The translations under genes and the position numbers were made by a program. The notes beneath the pieces were generated by a model. It ran no database searches, was not told the DNA's origin, and worked only from the letters and a program-made list of their open reading frames with translations. Below are positions 1-7,348 of a stretch of 32,055 nucleotides of DNA, piece by piece; positions within the stretch are counted from its first letter, which is position 1; every line of letters begins with the position of its first letter. This DNA comes from Streptomyces sporangiiformans (GTDB lineage Bacteria > Actinomycetota > Actinomycetes > Streptomycetales > Streptomycetaceae): contig NZ_VCHX02000151.1 in the NCBI RefSeq assembly GCF_005768555.2, positions 7,171 to 39,225 on the forward strand. The letters are read 5' to 3'.

Positions 1-780
1 CGCGCCGACGGCGGCGACGACACGTACGGACTTCACGGACACCCGGAGCGCCACCACGGCATCGAGCGCGGCCGTCACGAGCAGCGCCGCCGTGAGCGCG
101 TGATCGCCCGCACCGGCCGCCACCGCCCAGAGGAACAAGGGGAGTTGAGCCGCCGCCATGGCGGCCGGAAGCGGCAGGCGCAGCGCGCCGAGGGCCAGCC
201 CGTACGCCGCCCACAGCGCGGCCAGGAGCGCGGACGCGGCTGCCGCGAAAGCGGTGGCGTCCGCGTCCGGGAAAGCGACCTGGTGCAGGGCGTAGACGTC
301 GAGCACCGTCAGCGCGAGGCCCAGACCCGCCACCGACTCGGCTGTCGAGCTCAGTCCGCGCCTCAGCAGCGGCACGGGCACACCGAGCGCGGTCACAGTG
401 ACCGCGCCGAGCACCGCCGCTCGTCCCGCGATCCCCAGGTCACCCCAACTGACCAGGGTGAACGCGATCGCCGCGATGGTCAGCAGGACGCCGCCGAGCA
501 CGAGCAGCACGTTCTGCACGCTGGGCGCCGTGGCCTCCCGCCGCGGCGCGGTGCCCGTCGGCTGCTCGCGACCAGGAGCCGCGGTCGGAACCGCGGTCGG
601 AAGGGTCGTCGGAGGGGGAGCGGGAGCCGCGTCCGGGGCGAGGGCCTGGGCCGAGGCGGACTGGAGAACCCCGACCAGCCAGGCCCGGCGCGCCAGCAAC
701 TGGCCCCGGCGCGCGTCGAGCTGCCACAGCTCGTGGTCGAGGATCCGCAACTCCTCGGCCGGGGGCGGAATCTTCGTCAT
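1..780 (-). CDS. Large multi-pass membrane protein, N-terminal part (cut by window edge)
   Basis: The reading frame is open from an ATG at 780 down to base 1 (260 codons) with no stop, so the gene continues beyond the left edge. The product begins with a charged helical stretch (residues about 1-35, LDHELWQLDARRGQLLARRA), followed by a Pro/Ala/Thr-rich linker. From about residue 80 there is a run of Ala/Leu/Val-rich hydrophobic segments, beginning QNVLLVLGGVLLTIAAIAF, that look like successive membrane helices. This layout resembles the long Streptomyces proteins annotated as 'SCO7613 C-terminal domain-containing membrane protein'; that match is from memory. Function is unknown. A GGAG lies directly before the ATG, which is closer than usual for a ribosome binding site. 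The gene is divergent from the SRPBCC gene, with about 100 bp between them. Confidence 0.8.
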   Translation of the reverse strand, partial: MTKIPPPAEELRILDHELWQLDARRGQLLARRAWLVGVLQSASAQALAPDAAPAPPPTTLPTAVPTAAPGREQPTGTAPRREATAPSVQNVLLVLGGVLLTIAAIAFTLVSWGDLGIAGRAAVLGAVTVTALGVPVPLLRRGLSSTAESVAGLGLALTVLDVYALHQVAFPDADATAFAAAASALLAALWAAYGLALGALRLPLPAAMAAAQLPLFLWAVAAGAGDHALTAALLVTAALDAVVALRVSVKSVRVVAAVGA

Positions 781-816
781 GCTCCAGGAGTGTGGTCCAG
801 GTCACGTCGCACGGCA

Positions 817-844
817 TGAGTGTGCGTACTCAGGTCGTACTCAG
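817..844. promoter_or_regulatory. Inverted and direct repeats between divergent genes (possible operator)
   Basis: The short gap between the divergent membrane-protein and SRPBCC genes holds TGAGT (817-821) facing ACTCA (828-832). It also holds two copies of CGTACTCAG (825-833 and 836-844) spaced 11 bp apart, about one helical turn. This is the pattern expected of a protein-binding site controlling one or both genes. I do not recognise the regulator, and chance cannot be excluded. Confidence 0.35.
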
Positions 845-883
845 ATTCCCCACAGCCGACCGTCGACCGGCAGACTCGGCCCC

Positions 884-1342
884 ATGGACTGGACGCATTA
901 CCGTTTCCGCAGCCTGTGGGTCCTCGCCGCTCCCGCGGACGACGTGTACGAAGCGCTGGCCGACGCCGAGCACTACCCCCGGTGGTGGCCACAGGTCCGG
1001 GAGGTGACACGGCTCGACGACAGCAGCGGGGTGATGCGCATCCGCTCGCTGCTCCCGTACGACCTGCGGTTCACCGCGCGGGAGTTGCGCAGGGACCCGG
1101 CGGCCGGGCTCCTCGAGATCACGATGACGGGTGACGTGGACGGCTGGGCGCGCTGGACCGTCACCTCCGACGGGCCGGGCACACGCGCCCGCTACGACCA
1201 GGAGGTCCACGTGACCAAACCCCTGCTGCGGCGTCTGGCGGTGCCCGGGCGGCCGGCGTTCCGCGCCAACCACGCGCTGATGATGCGGGCCGGGCGGCGA
1301 GGGCTCGCCGCGTACCTCCGCGAGAACCCTCAAGCGGTTTGA
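884..1342 (+). CDS. SRPBCC-family protein (polyketide cyclase/dehydrase-like)
   Basis: This 152-residue protein has the layout of a single START/Bet v1-like SRPBCC domain. The start MDWTHYRFRSLWVLAAPADDVYEALADAEHYPRWWPQV is typical: an N-terminal strand, then the 'D.VYEALADAEHYPRWWP' helix-and-turn signature. Alternating strands (LEITMTGDVDGWARWTVTS) and a long C-terminal helix follow. Such domains bind hydrophobic ligands or act as cyclases/aromatases or lipid-binding proteins; the substrate cannot be told from the sequence. No secretion signal is seen, so it is probably cytosolic. The ATG at 884 is the first residue of the domain and fits the family length; an in-frame extension upstream to 398 reads through the divergent promoter region. 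No clear ribosome binding site precedes the ATG, so translation may be leaderless. The stop codon overlaps the -35 box of the tRNA promoter. Confidence 0.85.
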   Translation: MDWTHYRFRSLWVLAAPADDVYEALADAEHYPRWWPQVREVTRLDDSSGVMRIRSLLPYDLRFTARELRRDPAAGLLEITMTGDVDGWARWTVTSDGPGTRARYDQEVHVTKPLLRRLAVPGRPAFRANHALMMRAGRRGLAAYLRENPQAV

Positions 1343-1368
1343 TGGAAACCCGCCGGGACCTGTATGGT
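1339..1368 (+). promoter_or_regulatory. Promoter of tRNA-Val
   Basis: TTGATG (1339-1344) and TATGGT (1363-1368) are separated by 18 bp, a good match to the vegetative (HrdB-type) consensus. Transcription would start near 1375, a few bases before the mature tRNA. The -35 box overlaps the stop codon of the upstream gene. Confidence 0.65.
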
Positions 1369-1381
1369 TCAGTGCGTTCCC

Positions 1382-1453
1382 GGGCGATTAGCTCAGTGGG
1401 AGAGCGCTTCGTTCACACCGAAGAGGTCACTGGTTCGAACCCAGTATCGCCCA
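1382..1453 (+). tRNA. tRNA-Val (anticodon CAC)
   Basis: A full cloverleaf can be drawn. The acceptor stem GGGCGAT (1382-1388) pairs with ATCGCCC (1446-1452), with A1453 as discriminator. The D stem is GCTC/GAGC and the anticodon stem CTTCG/CGAAG encloses the loop TTCACAC, with anticodon CAC at 1414-1416 reading the valine codon GTG. The T stem ACTGG/CCAGT encloses TTCGAAC. The 3' CCA is not encoded as such (A is followed by CCC). The gene stands alone between its own promoter and terminator. No duplicated 3' end or integrase gene is seen beside it, so it has not served as an integration site in this window. Confidence 0.96.
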
Positions 1454-1463
1454 CCCGGAGAAG

Positions 1464-1492
1464 ACCGGCCCGTGCCATACGGGCCGGTTTTT
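1464..1492 (+). terminator. Intrinsic terminator after tRNA-Val
   Basis: ACCGGCCCGT (1464-1473) and ACGGGCCGGT (1479-1488) form a 10-bp stem around a 5-nt loop, followed by more T residues (to 1492). It sits 11 nt after the tRNA. The exonuclease gene converges on it from the other side. Confidence 0.85.
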
Positions 1493-1528
1493 CGCATTCC
1501 AGGAGCTTGCCCCGGATGTGTTCCGCGC

Positions 1529-2254
1529 TTACGCCGCCGCGGGGAGTTCGGGACGCAGGGGCCACGCCGGATCGACCGCCTCGTCCGTGCCGCTGCGCGC
1601 GAACCACGCCTCCAGGCCGCGGGCCTGTGCGGCGTGCCAGACCGCCTGCAGCGTGTGCAGTTCGGCCGCGGACAGCCGCTCCAGACGGGCAGCGAAACGG
1701 CGCCCGATCGCGCGTACGACCTCCATCGCGGCCAGTGCGTCAGCCGCCGCGTCATGGGCGCCGGCCAGCTCCACCCCGTAGTGCGCGCACAGGTCGGTGA
1801 GCGTGCGGCGGCCCTTGCGGTAGCGGTCCAGGTGTTTGTCGAGGACCCGCGGATCGAGGACGCGCAGCGGCACGGTCTCGAACCAGCGGTCCAGCGACGA
1901 CGCCCGATGTCGGCGCAACTCCCGGTCCAGCAGCGTCAGATCGAACGGCGCGTTCATCACCACGATCGGCCGTCCCGCCGCGCTCTGCTCGGCCAGTTCC
2001 CTGACCATCTCGTCCATCACCGGCGAAGGCCAGCGGCCGTTGCGCTGCAGGTGATCCTCCGTCAGCCCGTGTATCGCGGTCGCCCCTTCGGGCACCGGAA
2101 CTCCCGGGTTCACCAGCCAGCGACTCACGCGCGGCCGGCCGCCGGGAGTGTCCTGGACGACGACGGCGGCCGACACGATCCGGTCGGTCTCCACGTTCAC
2201 ACCCGTCGTCTCCGTGTCGAACGCGGCCAAGGGCCCCTCGTACCAGCACGTCAT
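1529..2254 (-). CDS. 3'-5' exonuclease, DnaQ/epsilon-like (DEDDh family)
   Basis: The protein (241 residues from the ATG at 2254) carries the DEDDh exonuclease motifs in order. DTETTG near residue 13 supplies the first Asp-Glu pair (Exo I), NAPFDLTLLDREL the second Asp (Exo II), and GAHDAAADALA the His and last Asp (Exo III). These residues bind the two metal ions that cleave DNA or RNA from the 3' end. It lacks polymerase III alpha and BRCT or helicase domains, so it is a stand-alone epsilon-like nuclease, probably for repair or turnover. GAGGAG lies about 10 nt before the ATG. A GTG at 2260, two codons upstream, is only 4 nt from that site and is less likely. The gene is divergent from the DUF4365 gene and convergent with the tRNA. 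Confidence 0.88.
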   Translation of the reverse strand: MTCWYEGPLAAFDTETTGVNVETDRIVSAAVVVQDTPGGRPRVSRWLVNPGVPVPEGATAIHGLTEDHLQRNGRWPSPVMDEMVRELAEQSAAGRPIVVMNAPFDLTLLDRELRRHRASSLDRWFETVPLRVLDPRVLDKHLDRYRKGRRTLTDLCAHYGVELAGAHDAAADALAAMEVVRAIGRRFAARLERLSAAELHTLQAVWHAAQARGLEAWFARSGTDEAVDPAWPLRPELPAAA

Positions 2255-2434
2255 GCGCACACAACTCCTCGTTCACCCTCGGCAGTTGACGCTCCGTCCG
2301 TGCCGTCCTCTGCCCGATTCGGTGATACCCGGGCTGTTTGCGCCGTACGCCGGAAGGAGACAACAGAGATAAGGGTCTTCGCAGTTCAGCGGCCCGGTAC
2401 GGGGATTCACCAGTTCTGGAAGGCTGTTGGAACG

Positions 2435-3001
2435 ATGGCGCTCGCGCAGCCCGAACAGGGCGGGCTGCTGCCCCAGCGGTCAGCACCGCATCGCGGCACG
2501 CTCGCCACCACCGCCTGCATGGAGACGCTGCAGGTCGGCTATCTGCACGCGGTCGCCGCGGCCGCGGGCTGCTCCCTGTCCCAGCCCTTTCCGGACAACG
2601 GCATCGACTGGCACGTCAGCCACAGCACCCCCCGGCACACGGTCGACGACGAAGTCACCATCAAGGTGCAGCTCAAGTGCACGTACCAGATCCCGCCGAA
2701 CCCCGCAGGCCCGGCCTTCTCCTTCACGCTCGACAACGCCCATCTGGAGAAGCTCGCCCGCACCCCGGTCTCGGTCCACAAGATCCTCGTCGTGATGCTC
2801 GTGCCCAGGTCCCAGGACGACTGGCTGCGCGCCGGTCACGACCGGCTCGACCTGCGGCACTGCTGTTACTGGACCAACCTCGCCGGGCACCCGGTCACCG
2901 GCCGGCGCAGGACCACCGTGCGGATACCGACCTCACGCATCTTCGACGACCGAGCGCTCTGCGAGATCATGACGCGGGTCGGAACGGGAGGCAGACCGTG
3001 A
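2435..3001 (+). CDS. DUF4365 domain protein, PD-(D/E)XK nuclease-like
   Basis: The protein has 188 residues. After a short N-terminal tail, the segment YLHAVAAAAGCSLSQPF, then DNGIDWHVSH, then VTIKVQLKCTY matches the DUF4365 pattern as I know it: a helix, a 'D.GID' strand and a strand ending V-Q-x-K. That arrangement is the core of PD-(D/E)XK nucleases, with the Asp of GID and Q-x-K as candidate metal-binding and catalytic residues. The C-terminal half (KILVVMLVP, WLRAGHDRLDLRHCCYWTNLAG) looks like more of the same fold. Nuclease activity is inferred, not shown. The ATG at 2435 is the first plausible start; only a weak TGGA lies before it. The stop overlaps the start of the next gene (GTGA), so the two are translationally coupled. 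Confidence 0.75.
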   Translation: MALAQPEQGGLLPQRSAPHRGTLATTACMETLQVGYLHAVAAAAGCSLSQPFPDNGIDWHVSHSTPRHTVDDEVTIKVQLKCTYQIPPNPAGPAFSFTLDNAHLEKLARTPVSVHKILVVMLVPRSQDDWLRAGHDRLDLRHCCYWTNLAGHPVTGRRRTTVRIPTSRIFDDRALCEIMTRVGTGGRP

Positions 3002-4230
3002 CGCACCGCCCGACCGACGAGCCCGTACGACCGGTGAGGCCCCACCCCGTGGAGACACCGGCCCTGTGGGAGCAGCCACCGAGGCCCGACCAGGTCGACC
3101 CCGCCGTCCTCGGGGCGCTGCTGCACCGGCACGGCTGGCAGCGCCGCGGCGGAGCCGCGGGACGGTACGGCCGCTGGACCCCACCCGGGTCCGGCAGCGC
3201 CGGCGGCTCCGGCACCAGCCTGCTCGTGCCGGAGAACCGTGCCTTCCCCGACAGCGAAGACCTTCTCGGCGAGGCTCTCGTAGCCCTGTCCCGCAGCGGA
3301 TCGCCCTCCGCTCGCGAGGTCCTCGTCGGTCTCGCCGTGCCCAGCGACGAGATCCGCTGGTGGCGCGACGTCCCCACCGGCCCGGTCGGCGTCGCGCCCT
3401 GGACCGTCGAGGAGCAACTGCGCACGGCCGCCCGCAAGATGCTCCTCGCGGGCGCCCTCGCCGCACGCGCGCGGGCGGGCTACTACGGCGCCCGCCACCG
3501 CGGGCCCGCCGCCGCGTCCTTGGAGAACGTGCTCGTCGGAGCCGCGCCGGGCGGCCGGCAACTCACCGCCTTCGTGCCCGTCGCCACCGGACGGCCGCTC
3601 GCCGTCCGGCTCCACCAGGCGTTGTACGCGGCCCGCGAGGCCATCGACTACCAGCGCGCCACCGGCGGTATGGACGCCTTCGACGGGGCCGTCGAGGCGG
3701 GCGTCAGCCATGAGCTCACCGAGGCGCTGGTGGCCCTCGTGCGGGGTACCGAGGGAGCCAGGATCGCTGTCGAGTGGGCACCTGCCGCCGGGGTCCCCGA
3801 GGGATGCGCGACTTCCGCCGACCCCGTCGAGTTCTCACCCGGCGACCTGCCCGCCCTGCGCGAGGCCGCCGCCCGCTACCTGCGCGAGGAACCCTCCGTG
3901 CCCGTGCGCATCACCGGAACCGTGGTGCGCATGCGCCGGTCCGGGCCCTGCGGCGACGGCACCGTACGGCTGCGGGTCCTCGCGGGCGCCGAGGTTCCGC
4001 ACGTACGGGCGACCCTCGACGAGGAGGCGTACCGGATAGCGGGCCATGCCCACCTGGTGGGGGTGCCGGTGCGGGTGCAGGGGCGGCTGGAGAGCCGGGG
4101 CGGCTTCCGGCGGCTGACCGGGGCGTCCGGAGTCACGCCCGTGCAGGTCGACGAGGCGGAGCGGGACCGGCTGATGAAGTCGCTCCAGGAGAACCTCGAC
4201 TTCTTCGAAGAGGCATGCGGCGGGGACTGA
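2998..4230 (+). CDS. Conserved protein of unknown function, coupled to DUF4365 gene
   Basis: I do not recognise a named family in this 410-residue protein. The GTG start at 2998 overlaps the DUF4365 stop and is preceded by GGGAGG at good spacing. The N-terminal 70 residues are Pro/Arg/Gly-rich and begin with the helix DPAVLGALLHRHGWQRRGG. The middle region is helical and includes a basic stretch (RTAARKMLLAGALAARARAGYYGARHR). A second helical region has the pattern GRPLAVRLHQALYAAREAIDYQRA. The C-terminal part (residues about 300-385, VPVRITGTVVRMRR ... VGVPVRVQGRLESRGGFRRL) looks like a five-stranded OB-like fold, which would suit nucleic-acid binding. There is no signal peptide or membrane helix. 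Overlap with a nuclease-like gene suggests a joint function, but that is inference. Confidence 0.78.
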   Translation: MTHRPTDEPVRPVRPHPVETPALWEQPPRPDQVDPAVLGALLHRHGWQRRGGAAGRYGRWTPPGSGSAGGSGTSLLVPENRAFPDSEDLLGEALVALSRSGSPSAREVLVGLAVPSDEIRWWRDVPTGPVGVAPWTVEEQLRTAARKMLLAGALAARARAGYYGARHRGPAAASLENVLVGAAPGGRQLTAFVPVATGRPLAVRLHQALYAAREAIDYQRATGGMDAFDGAVEAGVSHELTEALVALVRGTEGARIAVEWAPAAGVPEGCATSADPVEFSPGDLPALREAAARYLREEPSVPVRITGTVVRMRRSGPCGDGTVRLRVLAGAEVPHVRATLDEEAYRIAGHAHLVGVPVRVQGRLESRGGFRRLTGASGVTPVQVDEAERDRLMKSLQENLDFFEEACGGD

Positions 4231-4342
4231 CAGGGGGAGGGGCGACCGTTTCGCGAAGCGTGCCTCGGGCTCGGTACGATCCCTTCTATCTATTACGTAC
4301 GCATGAGAAAGACGCGTGCACCCCTTCAGTCAGGAGAGACCG

Positions 4343-6319
4343 GTGTCAGACGTCCGTGTGATCATCCAACGCGATTCCGAGCGGGAAGAGCGCGTGGTGA
4401 CGACGGGCACTACGGCCGCCGAACTCTTCGCAGGAGAGCGCACGATCATCGCCGCGCGCGTGGCGGGTGACCTGAAGGACCTCGCGTACGAGGTGAAGGA
4501 CGGCGAGACCGTCGAGGCAGTGGAGATCTCCTCCGAGGACGGTCTGAACATCCTGCGCCACTCCACCGCGCACGTCATGGCGCAGGCCGTGCAGGAGCTC
4601 TTCCCCGAGGCCAAGCTGGGCATCGGCCCGCCGGTCAAGGACGGCTTCTACTACGACTTCGACGTCGAGAAGCCGTTCACGCCCGAGGACCTCAAAGCCG
4701 TCGAGAAGAAGATGCAGGAGATCCAGAAGCGCGGGCAGCGCTTCTCGCGGCGTGTGGTGACCGACGAGGCCGCACGTGAGGAACTGGCATCGGAGCCGTA
4801 CAAGCTGGAGCTCATCGGGCTGAAGGGCTCGGCTTCGTCGGACGACGGCGCGGACGTCGAGGTGGGCGCCGGCGAGCTGACGATCTACGACAACATCGAC
4901 GCCAGGACCGGCGACCTGTGCTGGAAGGACCTCTGCCGGGGCCCGCACCTGCCGACCACCCGGAACATTCCGGCGTTCAAGCTGATGCGCAACGCCGCCG
5001 CTTACTGGCGCGGCAGCGAGAAGAACCCCATGCTGCAGCGCATCTACGGCACGGCCTGGCCGTCCAAGGACGAGCTGAAGGCGCACCTCGACTTCCTCGC
5101 CGAGGCCGAGAAGCGGGACCACCGCAAGCTGGGCAACGAGCTGGACCTGTTCTCCATCCCGGACCAGATCGGCTCCGGCCTCGCGGTGTTCCACCCCAAG
5201 GGCGGCGTCGTCCGGCGGGTCATGGAGGACTACTCGCGGCGGCGCCACGAGGAAGAGGGCTACGAGTTCGTCTACACCCCGCACGCCACCAAGGGGAAGC
5301 TCTTCGAGACCTCGGGGCACCTCGACTGGTACGCCGACGGCATGTACCCGCCCATGCAGCTCGACGAGGGCGTGGACTACTACCTCAAGCCCATGAACTG
5401 CCCGATGCACAACCTGATCTTCGACGCGCGCGGCCGCTCGTACCGTGAACTGCCGCTGCGTCTCTTCGAGTTCGGGACCGTGTACCGGTACGAGAAGTCC
5501 GGCGTCGTGCACGGCCTGACCCGGGCGCGCGGCTTCACCCAGGACGACGCGCACATCTACTGCACCCGCGAGCAGATGGCCGAGGAGCTCGACAAGACGC
5601 TCACCTTCGTCCTGAACCTGCTCCGTGACTACGGTCTGACCGACTTCTACCTGGAGCTGTCCACCAAGGACCCGGAGAAGTTCGTCGGCTCGGACGAGGC
5701 GTGGGAGACGGCCACCGAGACCCTCCGGCAGGTGGCCGAGAAGCAGGGCCTCCCGTTGGTCCCGGACCCGGGCGGCGCCGCCTTCTACGGCCCGAAGATC
5801 TCCGTCCAGGCCAAGGACGCGATCGGCCGGACCTGGCAGATGTCGACCGTGCAGCTCGACTTCAACCTGCCGGAGCGCTTCGACCTGGAGTACACCGGCC
5901 CCGACGGCTCCAAGCAGCGGCCGGTGATGATCCACCGGGCCCTCTTCGGCTCGATCGAGCGCTTCTTCGCCGTCCTGCTGGAGCACTACGCGGGCGCGTT
6001 CCCGGCGTGGCTGGCGCCGGTGCAGGCGGTGGGCATCCCGATCGGCGACGCACACGTCGAGTACCTGCATCGGTTCGCCGCCGAGGCGAAGAAGCAGGGG
6101 CTTCGGGTCGAGGTGGACTCCTCCTCCGACCGCATGCAGAAGAAGATCCGTAACGCGCAGAAGCAGAAGGTGCCCTTCATGGTCATCGCGGGCGACGAGG
6201 ACATGGCCAACGGCGCCGTCTCCTTCCGCTACCGCGACGGCTCCCAGGAGAACGGCATCCCCGTCGAAGAGGCCATCGAGAAGATCGCGAAGGTGGTCGA
6301 GGAGCGGGTGCAGGTCTGA
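4343..6319 (+). CDS. thrS: Threonine--tRNA ligase
   Basis: ThrRS charges tRNA-Thr and removes mischarged serine. From the GTG at 4343 (preceded by GGAGAG) the product has 658 residues, the expected size. The N-terminal TGS domain covers residues 1 to about 62. The editing domain carries H73-S-T-A-H77 and C198-x3-H202. In the class II catalytic core the zinc ligands are C353 (NCPMHN), H404 (DDAH) and H531 (MIHRALFGS). Motif 2 is FGTVYRYEKSGVVHGL and motif 3 is IHRALFGSIERF. The anticodon-binding domain follows from about residue 560. An in-frame ATG at 4316 would add nine residues but lies in front of the ribosome binding site. A TACGAT at 4275-4280 may be the -10 box, though no good -35 is seen. 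The 112-nt upstream region shows no T-box signature. Confidence 0.97.
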   Translation: MSDVRVIIQRDSEREERVVTTGTTAAELFAGERTIIAARVAGDLKDLAYEVKDGETVEAVEISSEDGLNILRHSTAHVMAQAVQELFPEAKLGIGPPVKDGFYYDFDVEKPFTPEDLKAVEKKMQEIQKRGQRFSRRVVTDEAAREELASEPYKLELIGLKGSASSDDGADVEVGAGELTIYDNIDARTGDLCWKDLCRGPHLPTTRNIPAFKLMRNAAAYWRGSEKNPMLQRIYGTAWPSKDELKAHLDFLAEAEKRDHRKLGNELDLFSIPDQIGSGLAVFHPKGGVVRRVMEDYSRRRHEEEGYEFVYTPHATKGKLFETSGHLDWYADGMYPPMQLDEGVDYYLKPMNCPMHNLIFDARGRSYRELPLRLFEFGTVYRYEKSGVVHGLTRARGFTQDDAHIYCTREQMAEELDKTLTFVLNLLRDYGLTDFYLELSTKDPEKFVGSDEAWETATETLRQVAEKQGLPLVPDPGGAAFYGPKISVQAKDAIGRTWQMSTVQLDFNLPERFDLEYTGPDGSKQRPVMIHRALFGSIERFFAVLLEHYAGAFPAWLAPVQAVGIPIGDAHVEYLHRFAAEAKKQGLRVEVDSSSDRMQKKIRNAQKQKVPFMVIAGDEDMANGAVSFRYRDGSQENGIPVEEAIEKIAKVVEERVQV

Positions 6320-6320
6320 T

Positions 6321-6340
6321 CCGAGGGCGGAGGCCCTCGG
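6321..6340 (+). terminator. Hairpin after thrS
   Basis: CCGAGGGC (6321-6328) and GCCCTCGG (6333-6340) form an 8-bp stem with a GGAG loop, starting one base after the stop codon. There is no U-run, as is common for Streptomyces terminators. Confidence 0.5.
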
Positions 6341-6409
6341 GGGAGCCTGGTTGACGTTGCCGGCCTGTCGGCTGTGACGCGGTCGGCCGGTCGGCTGCCC
6401 CGGGGGCCT

Positions 6410-6440
6410 TTGCCGTCTCCGGGCCGCGACGCCATATGCT
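6410..6440 (+). promoter_or_regulatory. Probable promoter of HIT gene (leaderless mRNA)
   Basis: TATGCT (6435-6440) lies 7 nt before the ATG at 6448, so transcription would start at or very near the start codon. No ribosome binding site is present, which fits a leaderless message. A TTGCCG (6410-6415) with a 19-bp spacer is a possible -35. Confidence 0.5.
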
Positions 6441-6447
6441 GCACCAC

Positions 6448-6999
6448 ATGACGAGTGAGCCGGAGCAGCAGATCGGGGTGGGAATTCAGGACGCGTTCCA
6501 GCGTCTGTGGACGCCCCACCGGATGGCGTACATCCAGGGTGAGAACAAGCCCACCGGCCCGGGGGCCGGCGACGGCTGCCCGTTCTGCTCGATACCGGCG
6601 AAGTCCGACGAGGACGGGCTCATCATCAGGCGGGGTGAGCAGGTCTACGCGGTGCTCAACCTGTACCCGTACAACGGTGGCCACCTGATGGTCGTGCCCT
6701 ACCGGCACGTCGCCGACTACACGGACCTCACCGCCGAGGAGACCGTCGAACTCGCCGAGCTCACGAAGCAGGCGATGACCGCCCTGCGCACCGCGTCCGG
6801 CGCGCACGGCTTCAACATCGGCATGAACCAGGGCACCGTCGCGGGCGCGGGCATCGCGGCCCACCTCCACCAGCACATCGTGCCCCGTTGGGGCGGCGAC
6901 ACCAACTTCATGCCCGTCGTCGGCCACACCAGGGTCCTGCCCCAGCTCCTCGCAGACACCCGCAAGATGCTCGCGGAGACGTGGCCGACGACGCCTTAG
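6448..6999 (+). CDS. HIT-family hydrolase/phosphorylase (Ap4A phosphorylase-like)
   Basis: The 183-residue protein has the histidine-triad motif H139-L-H141-Q-H143, which forms the nucleotidylated intermediate. Upstream are the usual HIT core strands (YAVLNLYPYNGGHLMVVPYRHV) and a CPFC pair near residue 44. The Mycobacterium tuberculosis gene in the same position between thrS and pgsA (Rv2613c) encodes an Ap4A phosphorylase. By position and sequence type this is its likely orthologue, so cleavage of dinucleoside polyphosphates is the best guess. I chose the ATG at 6448 because a -10 box lies 7 nt upstream; an ATG at 6436 overlaps that box. The protein is cytosolic. The next genes lie on the opposite strand. 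Confidence 0.9.
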   Translation: MTSEPEQQIGVGIQDAFQRLWTPHRMAYIQGENKPTGPGAGDGCPFCSIPAKSDEDGLIIRRGEQVYAVLNLYPYNGGHLMVVPYRHVADYTDLTAEETVELAELTKQAMTALRTASGAHGFNIGMNQGTVAGAGIAAHLHQHIVPRWGGDTNFMPVVGHTRVLPQLLADTRKMLAETWPTTP

Positions 7000-7039
7000 C
7001 CCCTGTCGTCTCGCTCGGGGTGGTGGGTGGGTCGGGGTC

Positions 7040-7151
7040 GTGTGCCGGTGCGTCCGCCCGTCGCCGCGGGGGCGTACGGCCCGGGTTGGGTAAGTCGGTG
7101 CGGGTTTCCTGAGACAAGCCGTACGCGACGGCCGATGACGCACCGGCACAC
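7040..7151. repeat. 112-nt nested inverted repeat (large hairpin)
   Basis: In the 348-bp non-coding region between the convergent HIT and membrane-protein genes, perfect 15-nt arms (7040-7054 and 7137-7151) enclose two further arm pairs: CCGTCGC/GCGACGG (7058-7064, 7125-7131) and GCGTACGGC/GCCGTACGC (7072-7080, 7118-7126). The last two pairs compete for two bases. The RNA would fold into a long interrupted stem. It may be a two-way terminator or a non-coding repeat unit. No ORF of credible composition occupies it. Confidence 0.7.
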
Positions 7152-7179
7152 GCCCCCTCCCGCCGGTGACCAACCGCGG

Positions 7180-7248
7180 GTGAGTGGGGGTGCGCCCCTT
7201 TAGGGGCGCGGGGAACTGCGAGACCAGCCACAGACGACCCGCAGCCGA
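7180..7248. repeat. Streptomyces-type intergenic repeat with hairpin
   Basis: This stretch contains TGCGCCCC/GGGGCGCG (7191-7198 and 7203-7210) around a TTTA loop, followed by GGGGAACTGCGAGACCAGCC and CCGCAGCCGA. From memory, near-identical strings occur between many genes in Streptomyces chromosomes. No function is established. The hairpin sits between convergent genes and could aid termination on either strand. Confidence 0.6.
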
Positions 7249-7308
7249 GAGACGACCCTGTTCGTGCAGGGGCCCGGAGCCACGAGGCCGGGAGCCCCGG
7301 GATCCATG

Positions 7309-7348
7309 GGCCTCCGGCCCGCCGAGCCCCGCTGAACCGCCGGAGGCC
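7309..7348 (-). terminator. Inverted repeat at the end of the membrane-protein gene
   Basis: GGCCTCCGGC (7309-7318) and GCCGGAGGCC (7339-7348) form a 10-bp stem with a 20-nt loop. It begins at the stop codon of the minus-strand gene. No U-run follows. Confidence 0.45.

Noticed and set aside
1382..1453. tRNA-Val as the attachment site of an integrated element
   Set aside because: No integrase, excisionase or repeated 3' tRNA fragment is present in the window.
2352..2359. Shine-Dalgarno-like GGAAGGAG upstream of the DUF4365 gene
   Set aside because: No start codon follows at usable spacing; no reading frame begins there. It is about 75 nt from the likely ATG.
1364..2434. Upstream extension of the DUF4365 gene as one long ORF
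   Set aside because: It would run through the tRNA gene, its terminator and the opposite-strand exonuclease. The sequence before 2435 shows no protein-like composition.
4231..4342. T-box or other riboswitch upstream of thrS
   Set aside because: I see no T-box consensus or antiterminator/terminator pair in the 112-nt leader.
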